A stretch of DNA of 48,430 nucleotides from Kribbella albertanoniae (GCF_004348455.1 NZ_SMKA01000030.1:1-48430), one strand, 5' to 3'. Positions 15,239 through 24,968 are shown, counted from the first letter of the stretch. A program made the numbers and translations. The notes: generated from the letters alone by a model not told the origin.

Positions 15239-15691
15239 ATGGACGTGATCGATCGGCAACTGATCGAGGCCCTGCGGCTGAACGGCCGCTCCAGCTGGGC
15301 CGAGCTCGGCCGGGTGGTCGGGCTGTCCGGTCCGAGCGTCCAGGAGCGGGTACGGCGCCTCGAGGAGCGCGGCGTACTGCTCGGCTACCGCGCGATCGTG
15401 GCGCCGAGCGAGGTCGGGCTCGGCACCAGCGCCCTGATCGGCCTGTTCCAGCGTGACGACGTGGAGACCGACGACATCGTCGACCAGGTCCGCGAGATCG
15501 CCGCGGTCGAGGACTGCTGGTTCGTGGCGGGTGACCAGGAGCTGGTGGTGAAGATCCGCGTCGCGGACGTCAGCCAACTGGAGGCCGTGGTCGGCTCCCT
15601 GCGCCGTGTGAACGGCGTGGTCAGGACCCGGACGACCGTTGTGCTGTCGACGCGCTGGGAAGGGCGTCCCGCGCCGCTGCCTGACGAGTAA
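15239..15691 (+). CDS. Lrp/AsnC-family transcriptional regulator
   Basis: A 150-residue Lrp-type regulator. An N-terminal HTH_AsnC spans residues 1 to about 60 (MDVIDRQLIEALRLNGRSSW, then VGLSGPSVQERVRRLEERGV). A RAM ligand-binding domain follows (ALIGLF, VEDCWFVAGDQELVVKIRV). A strong AGGAGG at 15222 sets the ATG at 15239. The effector is likely an amino acid, but cannot be read from the sequence. Its 3' end overlaps the convergent MFS gene by 71 bp. Targets may include the divergent small gene and the transporter. Confidence 0.92.
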   Translation: MDVIDRQLIEALRLNGRSSWAELGRVVGLSGPSVQERVRRLEERGVLLGYRAIVAPSEVGLGTSALIGLFQRDDVETDDIVDQVREIAAVEDCWFVAGDQELVVKIRVADVSQLEAVVGSLRRVNGVVRTRTTVVLSTRWEGRPAPLPDE

Positions 15692-16811
15692 GCGCCAGTA
15701 CGACGCCCGCCGCGACTGCGAGCCCGCCCGCGATCGGGAACAGCAGCCGCGGCACGTGCTCATACGCGACGCCACCCAGAGCCGGGGCGAGGAACATCCC
15801 GCTGACCGAGGCAGCGGCGTACAGACTGGAGTAGCGCCCGACCATGCCCTCGGGCGCGAGGTCCGCGACATGCGCGGTCGCGGTCGGCTTGTAGAGCATC
15901 TCCCCCGCGGTGATGACGACGATCGCGACCACCGCGCCCATCAGCGCCGGCCAGATGCCGAGGACCGCGAGACCCACGCCGACGAGCGCGCTCCCGGCCG
16001 CGATCACGCGGAGGGCCTGATGACTGCGCAGCCGAATCGCGAGCGGTGCCTCGAGGCAGACGATCAGGACCGAGTTCACCGCGATCAGTACGCCGTACGC
16101 GACCGGAGGCGAACCGGCGTCGCGGAGCAGCAGCGGCATGGTCACGTAGATCTGCCGGCAGGCGGTGTCGAGCACGACGATCATCGCGAGCAGGATCAGC
16201 AAAGACCGGTCCACCGAACCGCGCAGCCGCACGACCTGGCGCACCCGCCGCGCCGGCGGCGCCCAGCGCCAGATGACGAACGCGAGCACCAGGCTGGTCA
16301 CGGCATCGAACACGAAGACCAACGAGAAGTCGTACGCCGCGACCAGTCCACCCAACGGCGGTCCGATCATGAACCCGGCATTGCTCGCGGTCCGGGACAG
16401 CGCGATTCCCTCCCGCCGACGTTCGGCGGGCAGCGAGATCGCGACCAGCGCGGACAGGTTCGGCCGGGTCGCTCCCCCGCACAGACCGGCCAGCGCACCG
16501 AGCGCAGCCAGCCATCCATTCGGGGCCAGCGGCATCGCGGCGCAGGTGATCGCCCAGGTCAGCTGGCTGGCCACGGCTGCGGTCCGCAGCCCGAAGCGGT
16601 CGCCGATCCACCCGCCACCGAGATTGCCGCCGACCAGACCAACGCCGTACGCCGCGGCTGCGAAGCCTGCCTGCTGCGCGGACATCCCGCGGTCCTGGAC
16701 GAGGTAGAGGGTCAGGTACAGCCAGGCGAGCGCTCCCGCGGCGCTGACCAGCTGGCCGAGCATCACGGCACGCATCCAGCTGGGCAGTTCGGCGATCCGG
16801 CGCCAGTACAT
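15621..16811 (-). CDS. MFS transporter (drug/metabolite efflux type)
   Basis: A 396-residue membrane protein with about 12 hydrophobic segments, arranged as two six-helix halves around a basic central loop (RWAPPARRVRQVVRLRGSVDR). The motif-A-like loop is GGGWIGDRFGLRTAA between TM2 and TM3, which marks the major facilitator superfamily. It is probably a proton-driven exporter. It is divergent from the HxlR-peroxiredoxin regulator, with a perfect palindrome between the two, so control by that regulator is likely. The last 20 residues are hydrophilic and coded in DNA shared with the end of the Lrp gene. Confidence 0.9.
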   Translation of the reverse strand: MYWRRIAELPSWMRAVMLGQLVSAAGALAWLYLTLYLVQDRGMSAQQAGFAAAAYGVGLVGGNLGGGWIGDRFGLRTAAVASQLTWAITCAAMPLAPNGWLAALGALAGLCGGATRPNLSALVAISLPAERRREGIALSRTASNAGFMIGPPLGGLVAAYDFSLVFVFDAVTSLVLAFVIWRWAPPARRVRQVVRLRGSVDRSLLILLAMIVVLDTACRQIYVTMPLLLRDAGSPPVAYGVLIAVNSVLIVCLEAPLAIRLRSHQALRVIAAGSALVGVGLAVLGIWPALMGAVVAIVVITAGEMLYKPTATAHVADLAPEGMVGRYSSLYAAASVSGMFLAPALGGVAYEHVPRLLFPIAGGLAVAAGVVLALTRQAAARDALPSASTAQRSSGS

Positions 16812-16833
16812 GCTTCCCCCGCGAGCTAGAGTG

Positions 16834-16850
16834 AGTTCCTCAGAGGAACT
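16834..16850. promoter_or_regulatory. Perfect palindrome between MFS and HxlR-type regulator
   Basis: AGTTCCTCAGAGGAACT is an 8-bp perfect inverted repeat around a single central A. It lies 23 bp upstream of the MFS ATG and 45 bp upstream of the regulator ATG. Its position and symmetry fit an operator bound by the winged-helix dimer encoded next door. Binding is an inference. Confidence 0.65.
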
Positions 16851-16894
16851 TACGGTGCCCGCTAGCGTGGTGGCAACCGGATTGGGGGTGGACG

Positions 16895-17758
16895 ATGCGA
16901 CGGAGCACCTTCTCGCCCGAGGCGGACTGTGCGATCGCGCAGTCCCTCGGCGTGATCGGCGACGGCTGGGAGCTGCTGATCGTTCGCGACCTCGCGCGCG
17001 GGCTCGATCGGTTCGACCAACTGGCGGAGTCGCTGCGGATCTCCCGGAAGGTGCTGACCGAGCGGCTCGGTGGGCTGCTCGACTCGGGCGTGATCGAGCG
17101 AACGGCGTACCAGGAGCGGCCGACGCGGTACGCGTATGGACTCACTCCGCGCGGGCGCGCGCTGCTGCCGGTGCTGGTCGCGCTACAGGACTGGGGCGAC
17201 CGCTGGGTGCTCGGCGACGGTGAGCTGACCGGGACGAACACAGCCGATCAGGCACCGGCCCAACGCGTGCACGAGCTTGTTGGCCGACGGGTCCCTCGGG
17301 TTGCCTTGCCGTCAACAGCCGGTACGACGCTCGACGTGGTAGACGCGGATGCGCGGTCGACCGTGCTGTTCGGCTACCCGGCGACCGGCCGGCCGACGCC
17401 GTTGCCGGAGGGGTGGCTGGATATCGCGGGGACCGCGGGCTGCACGCTGGAGAACCGGTTGTTCGCGGCGAAGTACGACGAGTTCACAGCGCAGCGGATC
17501 GCGGTCCGTGGCGTCAGTACGCAGCGCACCGACGAGCAGCAGGCGTTTGCTGCAGCCGAGGAGATCCCGCAGGTCCTGCTGTCGGATGTGGAGCTGGAGC
17601 TGGCGGCGGCGCTGCGGTTGCCGACGTTCCGCGCGGGTGGGTATGAGCGGCTCAAGCGCGTCGTCCTGGTGGTCGGCGCAGATCGGGTGGTCAACGCGGT
17701 GAAGTACCCGGTGACGGATATTGCGGAGGCAGTCGAGTGGGCGCTGGCGACCGCGTGA
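16895..17758 (+). CDS. HxlR-type winged-helix regulator fused to a peroxiredoxin-like domain
   Basis: A 287-residue fusion. Residues 1 to about 108 are an HxlR/DUF24 winged helix (CAIAQSLGVIGDGWELLIVRDL, FDQLAESLRISRKVLTERL) with the family's N-terminal Cys at 12. Residues of about 133-287 resemble an AhpC/BCP peroxiredoxin (VLFGYPATG, then GCTLENRLFAAKYDEF, GVSTQ, VLLSD, LPTF). Cys183 is at the peroxidatic position. The protein has only these two Cys. I infer a redox-responsive regulator, probably of the divergent MFS gene. The ATG has GGGGG upstream; the stop overlaps the PPTase start (GTGA). Confidence 0.85.
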   Translation: MRRSTFSPEADCAIAQSLGVIGDGWELLIVRDLARGLDRFDQLAESLRISRKVLTERLGGLLDSGVIERTAYQERPTRYAYGLTPRGRALLPVLVALQDWGDRWVLGDGELTGTNTADQAPAQRVHELVGRRVPRVALPSTAGTTLDVVDADARSTVLFGYPATGRPTPLPEGWLDIAGTAGCTLENRLFAAKYDEFTAQRIAVRGVSTQRTDEQQAFAAAEEIPQVLLSDVELELAAALRLPTFRAGGYERLKRVVLVVGADRVVNAVKYPVTDIAEAVEWALATA

Positions 17759-18423
17759 ACGAGGTCGAGGTGTGGTGGGCGGGGATCGGGCAGGCGCGGC
17801 CGGAGTTCGTGGCTGATCTGAACGCGGTCGAGCAGGAGCGGTACGCGCGGTACCTGCGGGATGCGGACAAGGCGCGGTTCCTGCTCGGGGTGACGATGGT
17901 ACGACGGTTGCTCGGGGCCCGGATGTCGTTGCCTCCGGCAAACGTCGTACTGGATCGGGCCTGCCGGGACTGCGGGAAGCCGCACGGGAAGGTGCAGGCC
18001 GAGGGGGTCGAGCTGTCGGTGTCGCATTCGGGCGACTGGGTCGGGCTGGCGATCGGTACGGCGCCGGTCGGACTCGATGTGGAGCAGATCGGCTCGCTGG
18101 TGGACGTGGACGGAGTCGCGGGCATGAGTCTCGCGCCGGAAGAACTGCAGGAGCTCAAGCGGTACGACGGGATCGAGAAGGCGCGGGCGTTCACGCGGTA
18201 CTGGACGCGCAAGGAGGCGCTGCTCAAGGCGACCGGCGACGGGATCGGGGCCGGCCTGTCGACGGTGGTGGTGAGCCCGCCCGATCAGCCGGCCGCCGTA
18301 GTTCGCTGGAACAGCGGGCCGGCGCAACTGAGCGATCTGGAGATCGACACCAACCACCTGGCGGCTCTGGCGGTGTTGAGTGCCGAGCCGCCCGTCGTAC
18401 GGGTGGATCAGTTCCGGGTTTGA
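17755..18423 (+). CDS. 4'-phosphopantetheinyl transferase (Sfp type)
   Basis: A 222-residue Sfp/AcpT-superfamily enzyme that moves phosphopantetheine from CoA to carrier-protein Ser residues. Magnesium-binding motifs are seen as VGLDVEQI (GxDxE) and [16 protein letters not shown] (WxxKEA). The substrate-side SVSHSGDWV and the Cys pair in [10 protein letters not shown] are also typical. No carrier protein or synthase is encoded nearby, so it may serve clusters elsewhere. The GTG at 17755 overlaps the upstream TGA. The 3' end overlaps proA (convergent) by 16 bp. Confidence 0.92.
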   Translation: MNEVEVWWAGIGQARPEFVADLNAVEQERYARYLRDADKARFLLGVTMVRRLLGARMSLPPANVVLDRACRDCGKPHGKVQAEGVELSVSHSGDWVGLAIGTAPVGLDVEQIGSLVDVDGVAGMSLAPEELQELKRYDGIEKARAFTRYWTRKEALLKATGDGIGAGLSTVVVSPPDQPAAVVRWNSGPAQLSDLEIDTNHLAALAVLSAEPPVVRVDQFRV

Positions 18424-19652
18424 CCTTCGCCGGTGACGACGTACTTGGTGGACGTCATCTCCGGCAGGCCCATCGGGCCGCGGGCGTGCAGCTTCTGGGT
18501 CGAGATGCCGATCTCGGCGCCGAAGCCGAACTCGCCACCGTCGGTGAACCGCGTGCTCGCGTTGACCACGACCGCCGCCGAGTCGACCGCCTGGACGAAG
18601 CGGCGCGCGGCCGCCTGCGAGCGGGTGATGATCGCGTCAGTGTGCCCCGAGCTGTAGCGACGAATGTGCTGTACGGCGCTCTCCAGCGACTCGACCACCG
18701 CGGCCGACAGGTCGAGTGAGTTGTACTCGGTCTCGTAGTCCTCGTCCGTCGCCGCGACAATGTCCTTGCCCGCAGCAACCACCGTCGGGTCGCCGTGCAC
18801 CGTCACACCGGCATCCGCCAACGCCGGCAGGGCCAGCGCGAGAAAGTCGTCAGCCACCGATGCGTGCACCAGCAGGGATTCGGCCGCATTGCACACGCTC
18901 GGCCGCTGGGTCTTCGAGTTCAGCAGGATCTCCAGCGCGAGGCCGAGATCCGCGTCGGCATCGACGTACACATGGCAGTTGCCGACGCCCGTCTCGATCA
19001 CCGGCACGGTCGATTCGCTGACCACGGTCTGGATCAGCCCGGCACCACCGCGCGGAATCAGTACGTCGACCAGCCCGCGCGCCTGCATGAGCTCCTTGAC
19101 CGCAGCCCGATCCGTCGGCACCCCCTGCACCACATCAGCCGGCAGCCCCACCGATGCCGCGGCATCCCGCAGTACATCGATGATCGCGACGTTCGACGCA
19201 GCCGCAGACGAGGAACCGCGCAGCAGCACCGCGTTACCCGACTTGAGGCAGATGCCGGCCGCATCGGCCGTGACGTTCGGACGGGCCTCGTAGATGATCC
19301 CGACAACCCCGAAGGGGACACGGACCTGGCGCAGCTCCAGACCGTTCGGGAGCGTGTACCCGCGCACCACCTCACCGACCGGATCGGTCAGACCGGCCAA
19401 CTGTTCCAGCCCCGCCGCCATCCCGTCGACCCGGCCCGCGTCCAGCGCAAGCCGGTCGACCGTGGACTCCGGCGTACCGGCCTCTCGTGCTGCCGCCACA
19501 TCCGTGGCATTGGCTGCAACGATCGCGTCCGTGTTGGCCCGCAGCGCCGCCGCCATCGCGTGCAACGCCGCGTCCTTGGTCGCCCGCGAGGCTTCCGCCA
19601 ACGCATACGACGCCTCGCGCGCCCGCCGGGCCAGTTCGATGATCTCGCTCAC
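18408..19652 (-). CDS. proA: Gamma-glutamyl phosphate reductase
   Basis: A 414-residue ProA, the NADPH-dependent reduction of glutamyl-5-phosphate to the semialdehyde in proline synthesis. The aldehyde dehydrogenase fold is clear: [30 protein letters not shown], then [13 protein letters not shown], the catalytic-Cys region [19 protein letters not shown], and the C-terminal [21 protein letters not shown]. Start is GTG at 19650-19652. It is separated from proB by the TAP-like hydrolase and MerR genes on the other strand, so the pro genes are clustered but not one transcript. Confidence 0.97.
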   Translation of the reverse strand: MSEIIELARRAREASYALAEASRATKDAALHAMAAALRANTDAIVAANATDVAAAREAGTPESTVDRLALDAGRVDGMAAGLEQLAGLTDPVGEVVRGYTLPNGLELRQVRVPFGVVGIIYEARPNVTADAAGICLKSGNAVLLRGSSSAAASNVAIIDVLRDAAASVGLPADVVQGVPTDRAAVKELMQARGLVDVLIPRGGAGLIQTVVSESTVPVIETGVGNCHVYVDADADLGLALEILLNSKTQRPSVCNAAESLLVHASVADDFLALALPALADAGVTVHGDPTVVAAGKDIVAATDEDYETEYNSLDLSAAVVESLESAVQHIRRYSSGHTDAIITRSQAAARRFVQAVDSAAVVVNASTRFTDGGEFGFGAEIGISTQKLHARGPMGLPEMTSTKYVVTGEGQTRN

Positions 19653-19742
19653 GTGGTCATTCTAGGCGGCCGCCGGCCATTTGACTGTGCCCCAAGGGCA
19701 CGGTCTGGAGTGGGTCCCAGGACACGACAGAGAGGACCAAGG

Positions 19743-21374
19743 ATGCAGCATCGACGAATCGCACGCAGTGGTCTGGCCCTGGTGGTGACGGCTGGTCTCG
19801 CCGGGACGTTGCTGGCCGCCGCGCCGGCCACCGCTGAAGAGGTCAAGACCGCTCCTGCCGCGACCAAGCCGGTCTGGGGTAAATGTCCGACGGGGGTGGC
19901 ACCTGGATCACCGCAATTGCAGTGCGCGAAAATCCCGGTGCCGCTGGACTACGCCAAGCCCGACGGCCGGAAGATCGAGATCATGATCTCCCGGCTCGCC
20001 AGCGCGAAGCCGGCCAAGCGGCGAGGTGTTCTGCTGCTCAACCCGGGCGGCCCGGGCGGATCAGGTTTGTCACAGCCCGCTGACCTGGTCGCGTTGGGAC
20101 TACCGGCGACCGTCTCCGCGGCGTACGACCTGATCGGTATGGATCCGCGCGGCGTCGGCCACTCGTCACCCGTGAGCTGCGGTTTCCTGGCCGACGACAT
20201 GTATCAGGCCAACATCCCGCCGTACGCCAAGAACTCGGCCGATGTCGCCAAGCAGGCCAAGATCGTCCAGCGGGTGGCCGCTCAGTGCGCGGCCAACGAC
20301 AAGGCCGGGCTGCTCCCGCACATCTCGACAGCCAACACCGCCCGCGACATGGACCAGATCCGGATCGCACTCGGCGAGCAGAAGATCAACTTCTTCGGAG
20401 CCTCCTACGGTTCGGCGCTGGGCGCGGCCTATGCCTCGATGTTCCGCGAGCGGACCGACCGGATCGTGCTGGACAGCAACCCCGGCACCACGTCCTTGGA
20501 TCGTGCCGCCGTCCGGCGGTTCGGGCTGGGCCTGGAGCTACGGTTCCCGGACTTCGCCAAGTTCGCCGCCGAGCGCCACGCCGCCTATGGGCTCGGCCGG
20601 ACCCCGGCCGAGGTGCGAAGGAACTTCTTCGCCCTGGCCGACCAGTTGGATCGCAAGCCCGTCGACGGAATCGACGGCAAAACCTTCCGGTTCGGCATGT
20701 TCGCCTCGGCGTACAAAGAATCGCAGTTCCCGGTGATGGCCCAGATGTGGCAGTCGCTGGCCGGCTCCGATGACGCCGCCGTCCGCCGCCAGCGGACGGA
20801 CAGCCGGATGCCAGAGGTCCGCGCCCTGCCCGGGTTGAGCGCCGGCTCGGTCGCTCGAGGCGCGGCACCGTCGCCGCATGACAATGCCTTCTCCGCGTTT
20901 CTCGCGGTCACCTGCAACGACACGGCCTGGCCGACGGACGTCGCGACGTACCAGCGGGATGTCGCCGAGGCTCGCAAGCGCTTCCCGATGTTCGGTGCCG
21001 CCGGCGCGAACATCGCTCCCTGCGCGTACTGGCCGCGGCCGGCCGAACCGCCCGTGCAGATCACGAAGGACGGACCGGCCAACATCCTGATCCTGCAGAA
21101 CCTGCGTGACCCCGCCACCCCGCATGTCGGCGGAGTGCTGCTGCGCAAGACTTTCGGGGACCGGGCCCGGCTGGTGAGCGTCGACGCGGGTCGACACGGC
21201 GTCTACGTGTACGACGACAACCCGTGCGCACTCAACCTCACCACCACCTACCTGGTCGACGGGACACTGCCCGGGCGGGATCAGTTCTGCTCGGCGTCGA
21301 CGCAGTCCGGGTTGAAGCTCGACGCCGCTGCCCAGCGGAACCGGGCCGCCGTACTCGATCGCCTGGGTCGGTGA
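19743..21374 (+). CDS. Secreted TAP-like alpha/beta hydrolase (tripeptidyl aminopeptidase type)
   Basis: A 543-residue secreted hydrolase. Residues 1 to about 32 are a signal peptide (RSGLALVVTAGLAGTLLAAAPATA). The oxyanion segment is LLLNPGGPGGSG, the nucleophile elbow is FFGASYGSALGAAYA, and the C-terminal TAP-like domain carries NLRDPATPHVGG and the His in DAGRHGVYV. These fit Streptomyces SlpD/SlpE/Tap-type peptidases that release tripeptides from N-termini. The ATG is preceded by a purine-rich AGAGAGG. A hairpin covers its stop codon. Confidence 0.9.
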   Translation: MQHRRIARSGLALVVTAGLAGTLLAAAPATAEEVKTAPAATKPVWGKCPTGVAPGSPQLQCAKIPVPLDYAKPDGRKIEIMISRLASAKPAKRRGVLLLNPGGPGGSGLSQPADLVALGLPATVSAAYDLIGMDPRGVGHSSPVSCGFLADDMYQANIPPYAKNSADVAKQAKIVQRVAAQCAANDKAGLLPHISTANTARDMDQIRIALGEQKINFFGASYGSALGAAYASMFRERTDRIVLDSNPGTTSLDRAAVRRFGLGLELRFPDFAKFAAERHAAYGLGRTPAEVRRNFFALADQLDRKPVDGIDGKTFRFGMFASAYKESQFPVMAQMWQSLAGSDDAAVRRQRTDSRMPEVRALPGLSAGSVARGAAPSPHDNAFSAFLAVTCNDTAWPTDVATYQRDVAEARKRFPMFGAAGANIAPCAYWPRPAEPPVQITKDGPANILILQNLRDPATPHVGGVLLRKTFGDRARLVSVDAGRHGVYVYDDNPCALNLTTTYLVDGTLPGRDQFCSASTQSGLKLDAAAQRNRAAVLDRLGR

Positions 21375-21379
21375 CCCAG
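21363..21379 (+). terminator. Hairpin over the TAP-like hydrolase stop codon
   Basis: CTGGGTC (21363-21369) pairs perfectly with GACCCAG (21373-21379) around a 3-nt loop; the TGA is at 21372-21374. No T-run follows. It may weaken read-through into the MerR gene, which starts 43 bp after the stop, or be a 3' stabiliser. A plain terminator is uncertain. Confidence 0.4.
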
Positions 21380-21417
21380 TAGCGTCGAGGACGAACGACG
21401 TACGGAAGGGGTGAGCC

Positions 21418-22146
21418 GTGGCGTGGAGTACGCGTCAGGTCGCGGAGCTGGCCGGGACGACCGTGAAGGCCGTGCGGCACTACCACAAGGTCGGCCTGCT
21501 CGATGAGCCCGAGCGCGACACCAACGGGTACAAGCGCTACGGCGTCCCCCACCTCGTGCGGCTGCTGCGGATCCGGCGCCTGTCCGACCTCGGAGTCTCC
21601 TTGCCGCAGATCGCGGCGATGGGCGATGCCGACGAACACCCACAGGAAGCGTTGCGCCTACTGGACGCCGAACTCGCCGCCGCGGTCGACCGAATCCAGC
21701 GCGTCCGGGCCGAACTGGCCCTGATCCTGCGCGAGAGCCTGCCGACCGACCTGCCGGCTGACCTCGCAGCCACCGTGGGCAACTTCTCCGAGGCCGACCG
21801 CCAGATGATGGTGGTGTACAGCCGGGTGGCCGGCCCGGCCGGACTCGATGCCTACCGGCGGATGCTGACCGAGTACGAACACACTCGCGCCGACATCGAG
21901 TTCGACCAGTTGCCCGCCGACGCAGACGAAGACACCCGGCGCGAGCTGACGGCACGGCTTCTCCCCCACGCCATCGACATCCTCGGCAAGCATCCCGACC
22001 TACGCAGCGCCCAGGACCAAGCGCCCGGAGGGACGCGGCGCATCGCCCACACCCTCGGCACCGCCATGACCGAGATCTACAACGAGGCGCAAGTGGACAT
22101 CCTCACCCGGATCGGGAAGGAGCTACGTCAACGAGACCAGAAGTAA
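21418..22146 (+). CDS. MerR-family transcriptional regulator
   Basis: A 242-residue regulator. An N-terminal MerR HTH (STRQVAELAGTTVKAVRHYH, then NGYKRYGVPHLVRLLRIRRL) is followed by a coiled coil (AELAAAVDRIQRVRAELALI) and a helical C-terminal part of about 150 residues with no metal-binding Cys. That argues against a metal sensor; the effector is unknown. The start is GTG at 21418. It follows the TAP-like hydrolase and may be co-transcribed with it. It is convergent with proB, with a 12-bp gap. Confidence 0.9.
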   Translation: MAWSTRQVAELAGTTVKAVRHYHKVGLLDEPERDTNGYKRYGVPHLVRLLRIRRLSDLGVSLPQIAAMGDADEHPQEALRLLDAELAAAVDRIQRVRAELALILRESLPTDLPADLAATVGNFSEADRQMMVVYSRVAGPAGLDAYRRMLTEYEHTRADIEFDQLPADADEDTRRELTARLLPHAIDILGKHPDLRSAQDQAPGGTRRIAHTLGTAMTEIYNEAQVDILTRIGKELRQRDQK

Positions 22147-22158
22147 CCGGGTGGGTGT

Positions 22159-23271
22159 TTACAGCAGGACCAGGTCGTCTCGGTGGACGACCTCTCGTTC
22201 GTAGGCCGGGCCTAGTTCGCGGGCCAGGTCGCGGGTGGAGCGACCGAGCAGCCCGGGGAGCTCGAGGGCGTCGTAGTTGACCAGGCCGCGGGCGACGACG
22301 ACACCGGACGGCGAGACCAGGTCTACGGGGTCGCCGGCCACGAAGGTGCCTTCGACGGCGGTGATGCCGGCGGGGAGTAGCGACGTACGGCGCTCTGTCA
22401 CGGCCCGGACTGCGCCTTCGTCGAGCCGGAGGATGCCGACACCGGAGGTTGCGTGCGCGAGCCAGAGCATGCGCGTCTTCTGCCGGCGGCCGGTCGGATG
22501 GAAGAGCGTGCCAACTCGCTTGCCCTGCAAGGCGTCCGCCACCAGCGCTGCCGAGGTGAGGACGACCGGGATCCCGGCCTCGGTGGCGATCGCGGCGGCC
22601 TCGACCTTGGTCTGCATGCCGCCGGTACCGACGCCGGACGAACCGGTCTTGCCGATCGCGAGCGGCTCCAGGTCGGCGGCGCCACGCACCTCGGTGACCA
22701 TCGTCGTGCCCGGTTTGCGCGGATCGCCGTCGTACAGGCCGTCGACGTCGGACAGCAGCAGCAACAGATCGGCGTGCACGAGGTGGCTGGTCAGCGCGGC
22801 CAGGCGATCGTTGTCGCCGAAGCGGATCTCGGTGGTCGCGACCGTGTCGTTCTCGTTCACGATCGGTACGACGCCCAGCTCCAGCAGGCGGGCAAACGTC
22901 CGGAACGCGTTGCGGTAGTGGCTGCGCCGGGTCACGTCGTCGACGGTCAGCAGCACCTGGCCGACCCGCAGGTTGTGCGCAGCGAACGCATCGCTGTAGC
23001 GAGCCATCAGCTCGCCTTGCCCGACCGAGGCCGCCGCCTGCTGCGTCGCCAGGTCACGCGGTCGCGAACGCAGTCCCATCGGCGCCAGCCCGGCCGCGAT
23101 CGCCCCGGACGAGACGAGCACGATCTCGGTCCCGGTCGCCCGGCGCGCCGCAATGGCGTCGACGAGCGGCCGGAGCCGGTCCAGGTCGATCCGGCCGCGC
23201 TGGGTCAGCGACGACGAACCGACCTTGACGACAATTCGCGTGGCCGCAACAGCCTCCGCGCGTTGGTCCAT
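22159..23271 (-). CDS. proB: Glutamate 5-kinase
   Basis: A 370-residue ProB, phosphorylating glutamate as the first step of proline synthesis. The amino-acid-kinase domain covers about 1-265 (VVKVGSSSLTQRG, VLVSSGAIAAGLAPMG, VNENDTVATTEIRFGDNDRL, LLLLSDVDGLYDGDPR, GTGGMQTKVEAA). A C-terminal PUA domain covers about 280-365 (GITAVEGTFVAGDPVDLV), as in the feedback-inhibited long form. It starts 6 bp after the obgE stop on the same strand, giving the common actinobacterial obgE-proB pair. Confidence 0.97.
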   Translation of the reverse strand: MDQRAEAVAATRIVVKVGSSSLTQRGRIDLDRLRPLVDAIAARRATGTEIVLVSSGAIAAGLAPMGLRSRPRDLATQQAAASVGQGELMARYSDAFAAHNLRVGQVLLTVDDVTRRSHYRNAFRTFARLLELGVVPIVNENDTVATTEIRFGDNDRLAALTSHLVHADLLLLLSDVDGLYDGDPRKPGTTMVTEVRGAADLEPLAIGKTGSSGVGTGGMQTKVEAAAIATEAGIPVVLTSAALVADALQGKRVGTLFHPTGRRQKTRMLWLAHATSGVGILRLDEGAVRAVTERRTSLLPAGITAVEGTFVAGDPVDLVSPSGVVVARGLVNYDALELPGLLGRSTRDLARELGPAYEREVVHRDDLVLL

Positions 23272-23277
23272 CAGGTA

Positions 23278-24861
23278 TCAACCGTTCTGGTCGAGTTCCT
23301 TTTGCAGAGCGAGCTCGCGTGCTTCCTTGCGCGCCAGCTTCTCTGCCTTCTCCGCAGCTCGCTTGGCCTCGGCCGGGGACAGGTCGACCTCGTCCTCGAC
23401 CCAGCCCTGCCCGTACTCCGACAGGTCGGTCTTGGCCTCCCCGGACCGGAGCGCGTGGTACTCCTCGTCCTTGCGCCGGCGCCGCTGCAGCGCGGGCCGG
23501 TCCTCCTCCAGCCGCTGGTCCTCGCCACGCCGCGACAGCAGCTCGGCGCCGGCCTGGACCTCGGGCGCGAAGTCGAACATGACCGCGTTCGGGCCGTCGC
23601 CGATGACGACCCCGTCGCCCTCCATCGCGCCGAGCTCCAGCAGCTTCTTCTCGACACCGAGCCGGTTCAGCCGGTCGGCCAGGTAGCCGACGGCCTCCGC
23701 GTTCGTGAAGTCGGTCTGCTTGACCCAGCGCTCGGGCTTCTCGCCCTGCACCAGCCAGCCGCCGTCCTCCGGCAGCTTCTTGACCTTGAACTCGGGCCCG
23801 CCCTGGACCTGCGGCCGGATGATAATCCGCGTGTTGTCGGGCTTCTCCTGCTCCGCACGACGCTTGACCACGATCTCGGCCATCGCGAACTTGAGCGCGT
23901 CCAGGCCCTCGTGGCTCGCGGTCGAGATCGGGAAGACGCGCAACCCGCGGCCCTCCAGCTCGGCCTGCACCATCTCCGCGATCTCGCGCGCGTCCGGTAC
24001 GTCGATCTTGTTCAGGGCAACGAGTCGCGGCCGGTCCTCGAGCCCGCCGTGGGCCGTCAGCTCGGCCTCGATCGTGTCGAGGTCGCTGAGCGGGTCACGG
24101 CCTGGCTCGTACGTCGCGCAGTCGATGACGTGCACGAGTGCCGCACACCGCTCCACGTGGCGCAGGAAGTCGTGCCCGAGCCCGCGGCCCAGGCTGGCGC
24201 CCTCGATCAGACCCGGTACGTCGGCCACCGTGAAGGTGGTCTCGCCCGCGACCACGACCCCGAGGTTCGGAATCAGGGTGGTGAAGGGGTAGTCGGCGAT
24301 CTTCGGCCGGGCGCGGCTGATCGACGCGATCAGCGACGACTTGCCCGCACTCGGGAAGCCGACCAGACCGATGTCCGCGACAACCTTCAGCTCGAGGACG
24401 AGCGTGCGCTCCTCCCCGTCCTCACCGAGCAGCGCGAAACCAGGCGCCTTGCGGGCGCTGCTGGCCAGCGCCGCGTTGCCGAGACCGCCCTTGCCGCCTT
24501 GTGCAGCAACGAATTCGGCACCGGGGCCAACGAGGTCGGCGAGCACTTCGCCGTCCGAGGTGCTGATGACCGTGCCGTCCGGGACGGGCAGTACGACGCT
24601 GTCGCCGTTGCTGCCGGCCTGGTTGTCACCCTTGCCCTGGGCACCGTTCGTCGCGGTGCGGTGGCTGGAGCGGTGGTAGTCGACGAGCGTGGTGGTGTCC
24701 GGGTCGACGCGCAGGATCACACTGCCGCCGTCACCACCGTTGCCGCCGTCGGGACCGCCGAGGGGCCGGAACTTCTCCCGGTGCACCGAGGCACATCCGT
24801 GTCCGCCGCGGCCCGCGGTGACGTGCACCGTCACGCGGTCGACAAAACTGGGGATTGCCAT
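23278..24861 (-). CDS. obgE: Obg-family GTPase (CgtA)
   Basis: A 527-residue Obg GTPase involved in 50S assembly and growth control. The Gly-rich N-terminal OBG domain covers 1 to about 158 ([25 protein letters not shown]). The G domain follows, with G1 [11 protein letters not shown]3 [11 protein letters not shown]4 NKID and G5 SxAS-like STASHEG. The actinobacterial C-terminal OCT domain is at about 355-435 ([20 protein letters not shown]), followed by a charged, Lys/Arg/Glu-rich tail. The ATG has GAGAAG upstream. A terminator separates it from rpmA. Confidence 0.97.
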   Translation of the reverse strand: MAIPSFVDRVTVHVTAGRGGHGCASVHREKFRPLGGPDGGNGGDGGSVILRVDPDTTTLVDYHRSSHRTATNGAQGKGDNQAGSNGDSVVLPVPDGTVISTSDGEVLADLVGPGAEFVAAQGGKGGLGNAALASSARKAPGFALLGEDGEERTLVLELKVVADIGLVGFPSAGKSSLIASISRARPKIADYPFTTLIPNLGVVVAGETTFTVADVPGLIEGASLGRGLGHDFLRHVERCAALVHVIDCATYEPGRDPLSDLDTIEAELTAHGGLEDRPRLVALNKIDVPDAREIAEMVQAELEGRGLRVFPISTASHEGLDALKFAMAEIVVKRRAEQEKPDNTRIIIRPQVQGGPEFKVKKLPEDGGWLVQGEKPERWVKQTDFTNAEAVGYLADRLNRLGVEKKLLELGAMEGDGVVIGDGPNAVMFDFAPEVQAGAELLSRRGEDQRLEEDRPALQRRRRKDEEYHALRSGEAKTDLSEYGQGWVEDEVDLSPAEAKRAAEKAEKLARKEARELALQKELDQNG

Positions 24862-24937
24862 CGGTGCTTCTCAACTTCCTGTAGGTAGTGCAACTTGCTT
24901 GGTGCTTAAGACAGCAGCTGTGCTTTACACAGCAAAA

Positions 24938-24968
24938 GGGCGGGTCCGCGGTATTCCGCGACCCGCCC
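24938..24968 (-). terminator. Rho-independent terminator after rpmA
   Basis: On the minus strand GGGCGGGTCGCGG pairs with CCGCGGACCCGCCC (one bulge) around an AATA loop, followed by TTTTGC. It lies 37 bp past the rpmA stop and before obgE. It probably ends or attenuates the rplU-rpmA transcript. Confidence 0.85.

Noticed and set aside
22453..24888. An 811-codon plus-strand frame antisense to proB and obgE.
   Set aside because: No RBS or domain, and Arg/Val/Leu/Asp composition typical of antisense shadows. ProB and ObgE are certain on the other strand.
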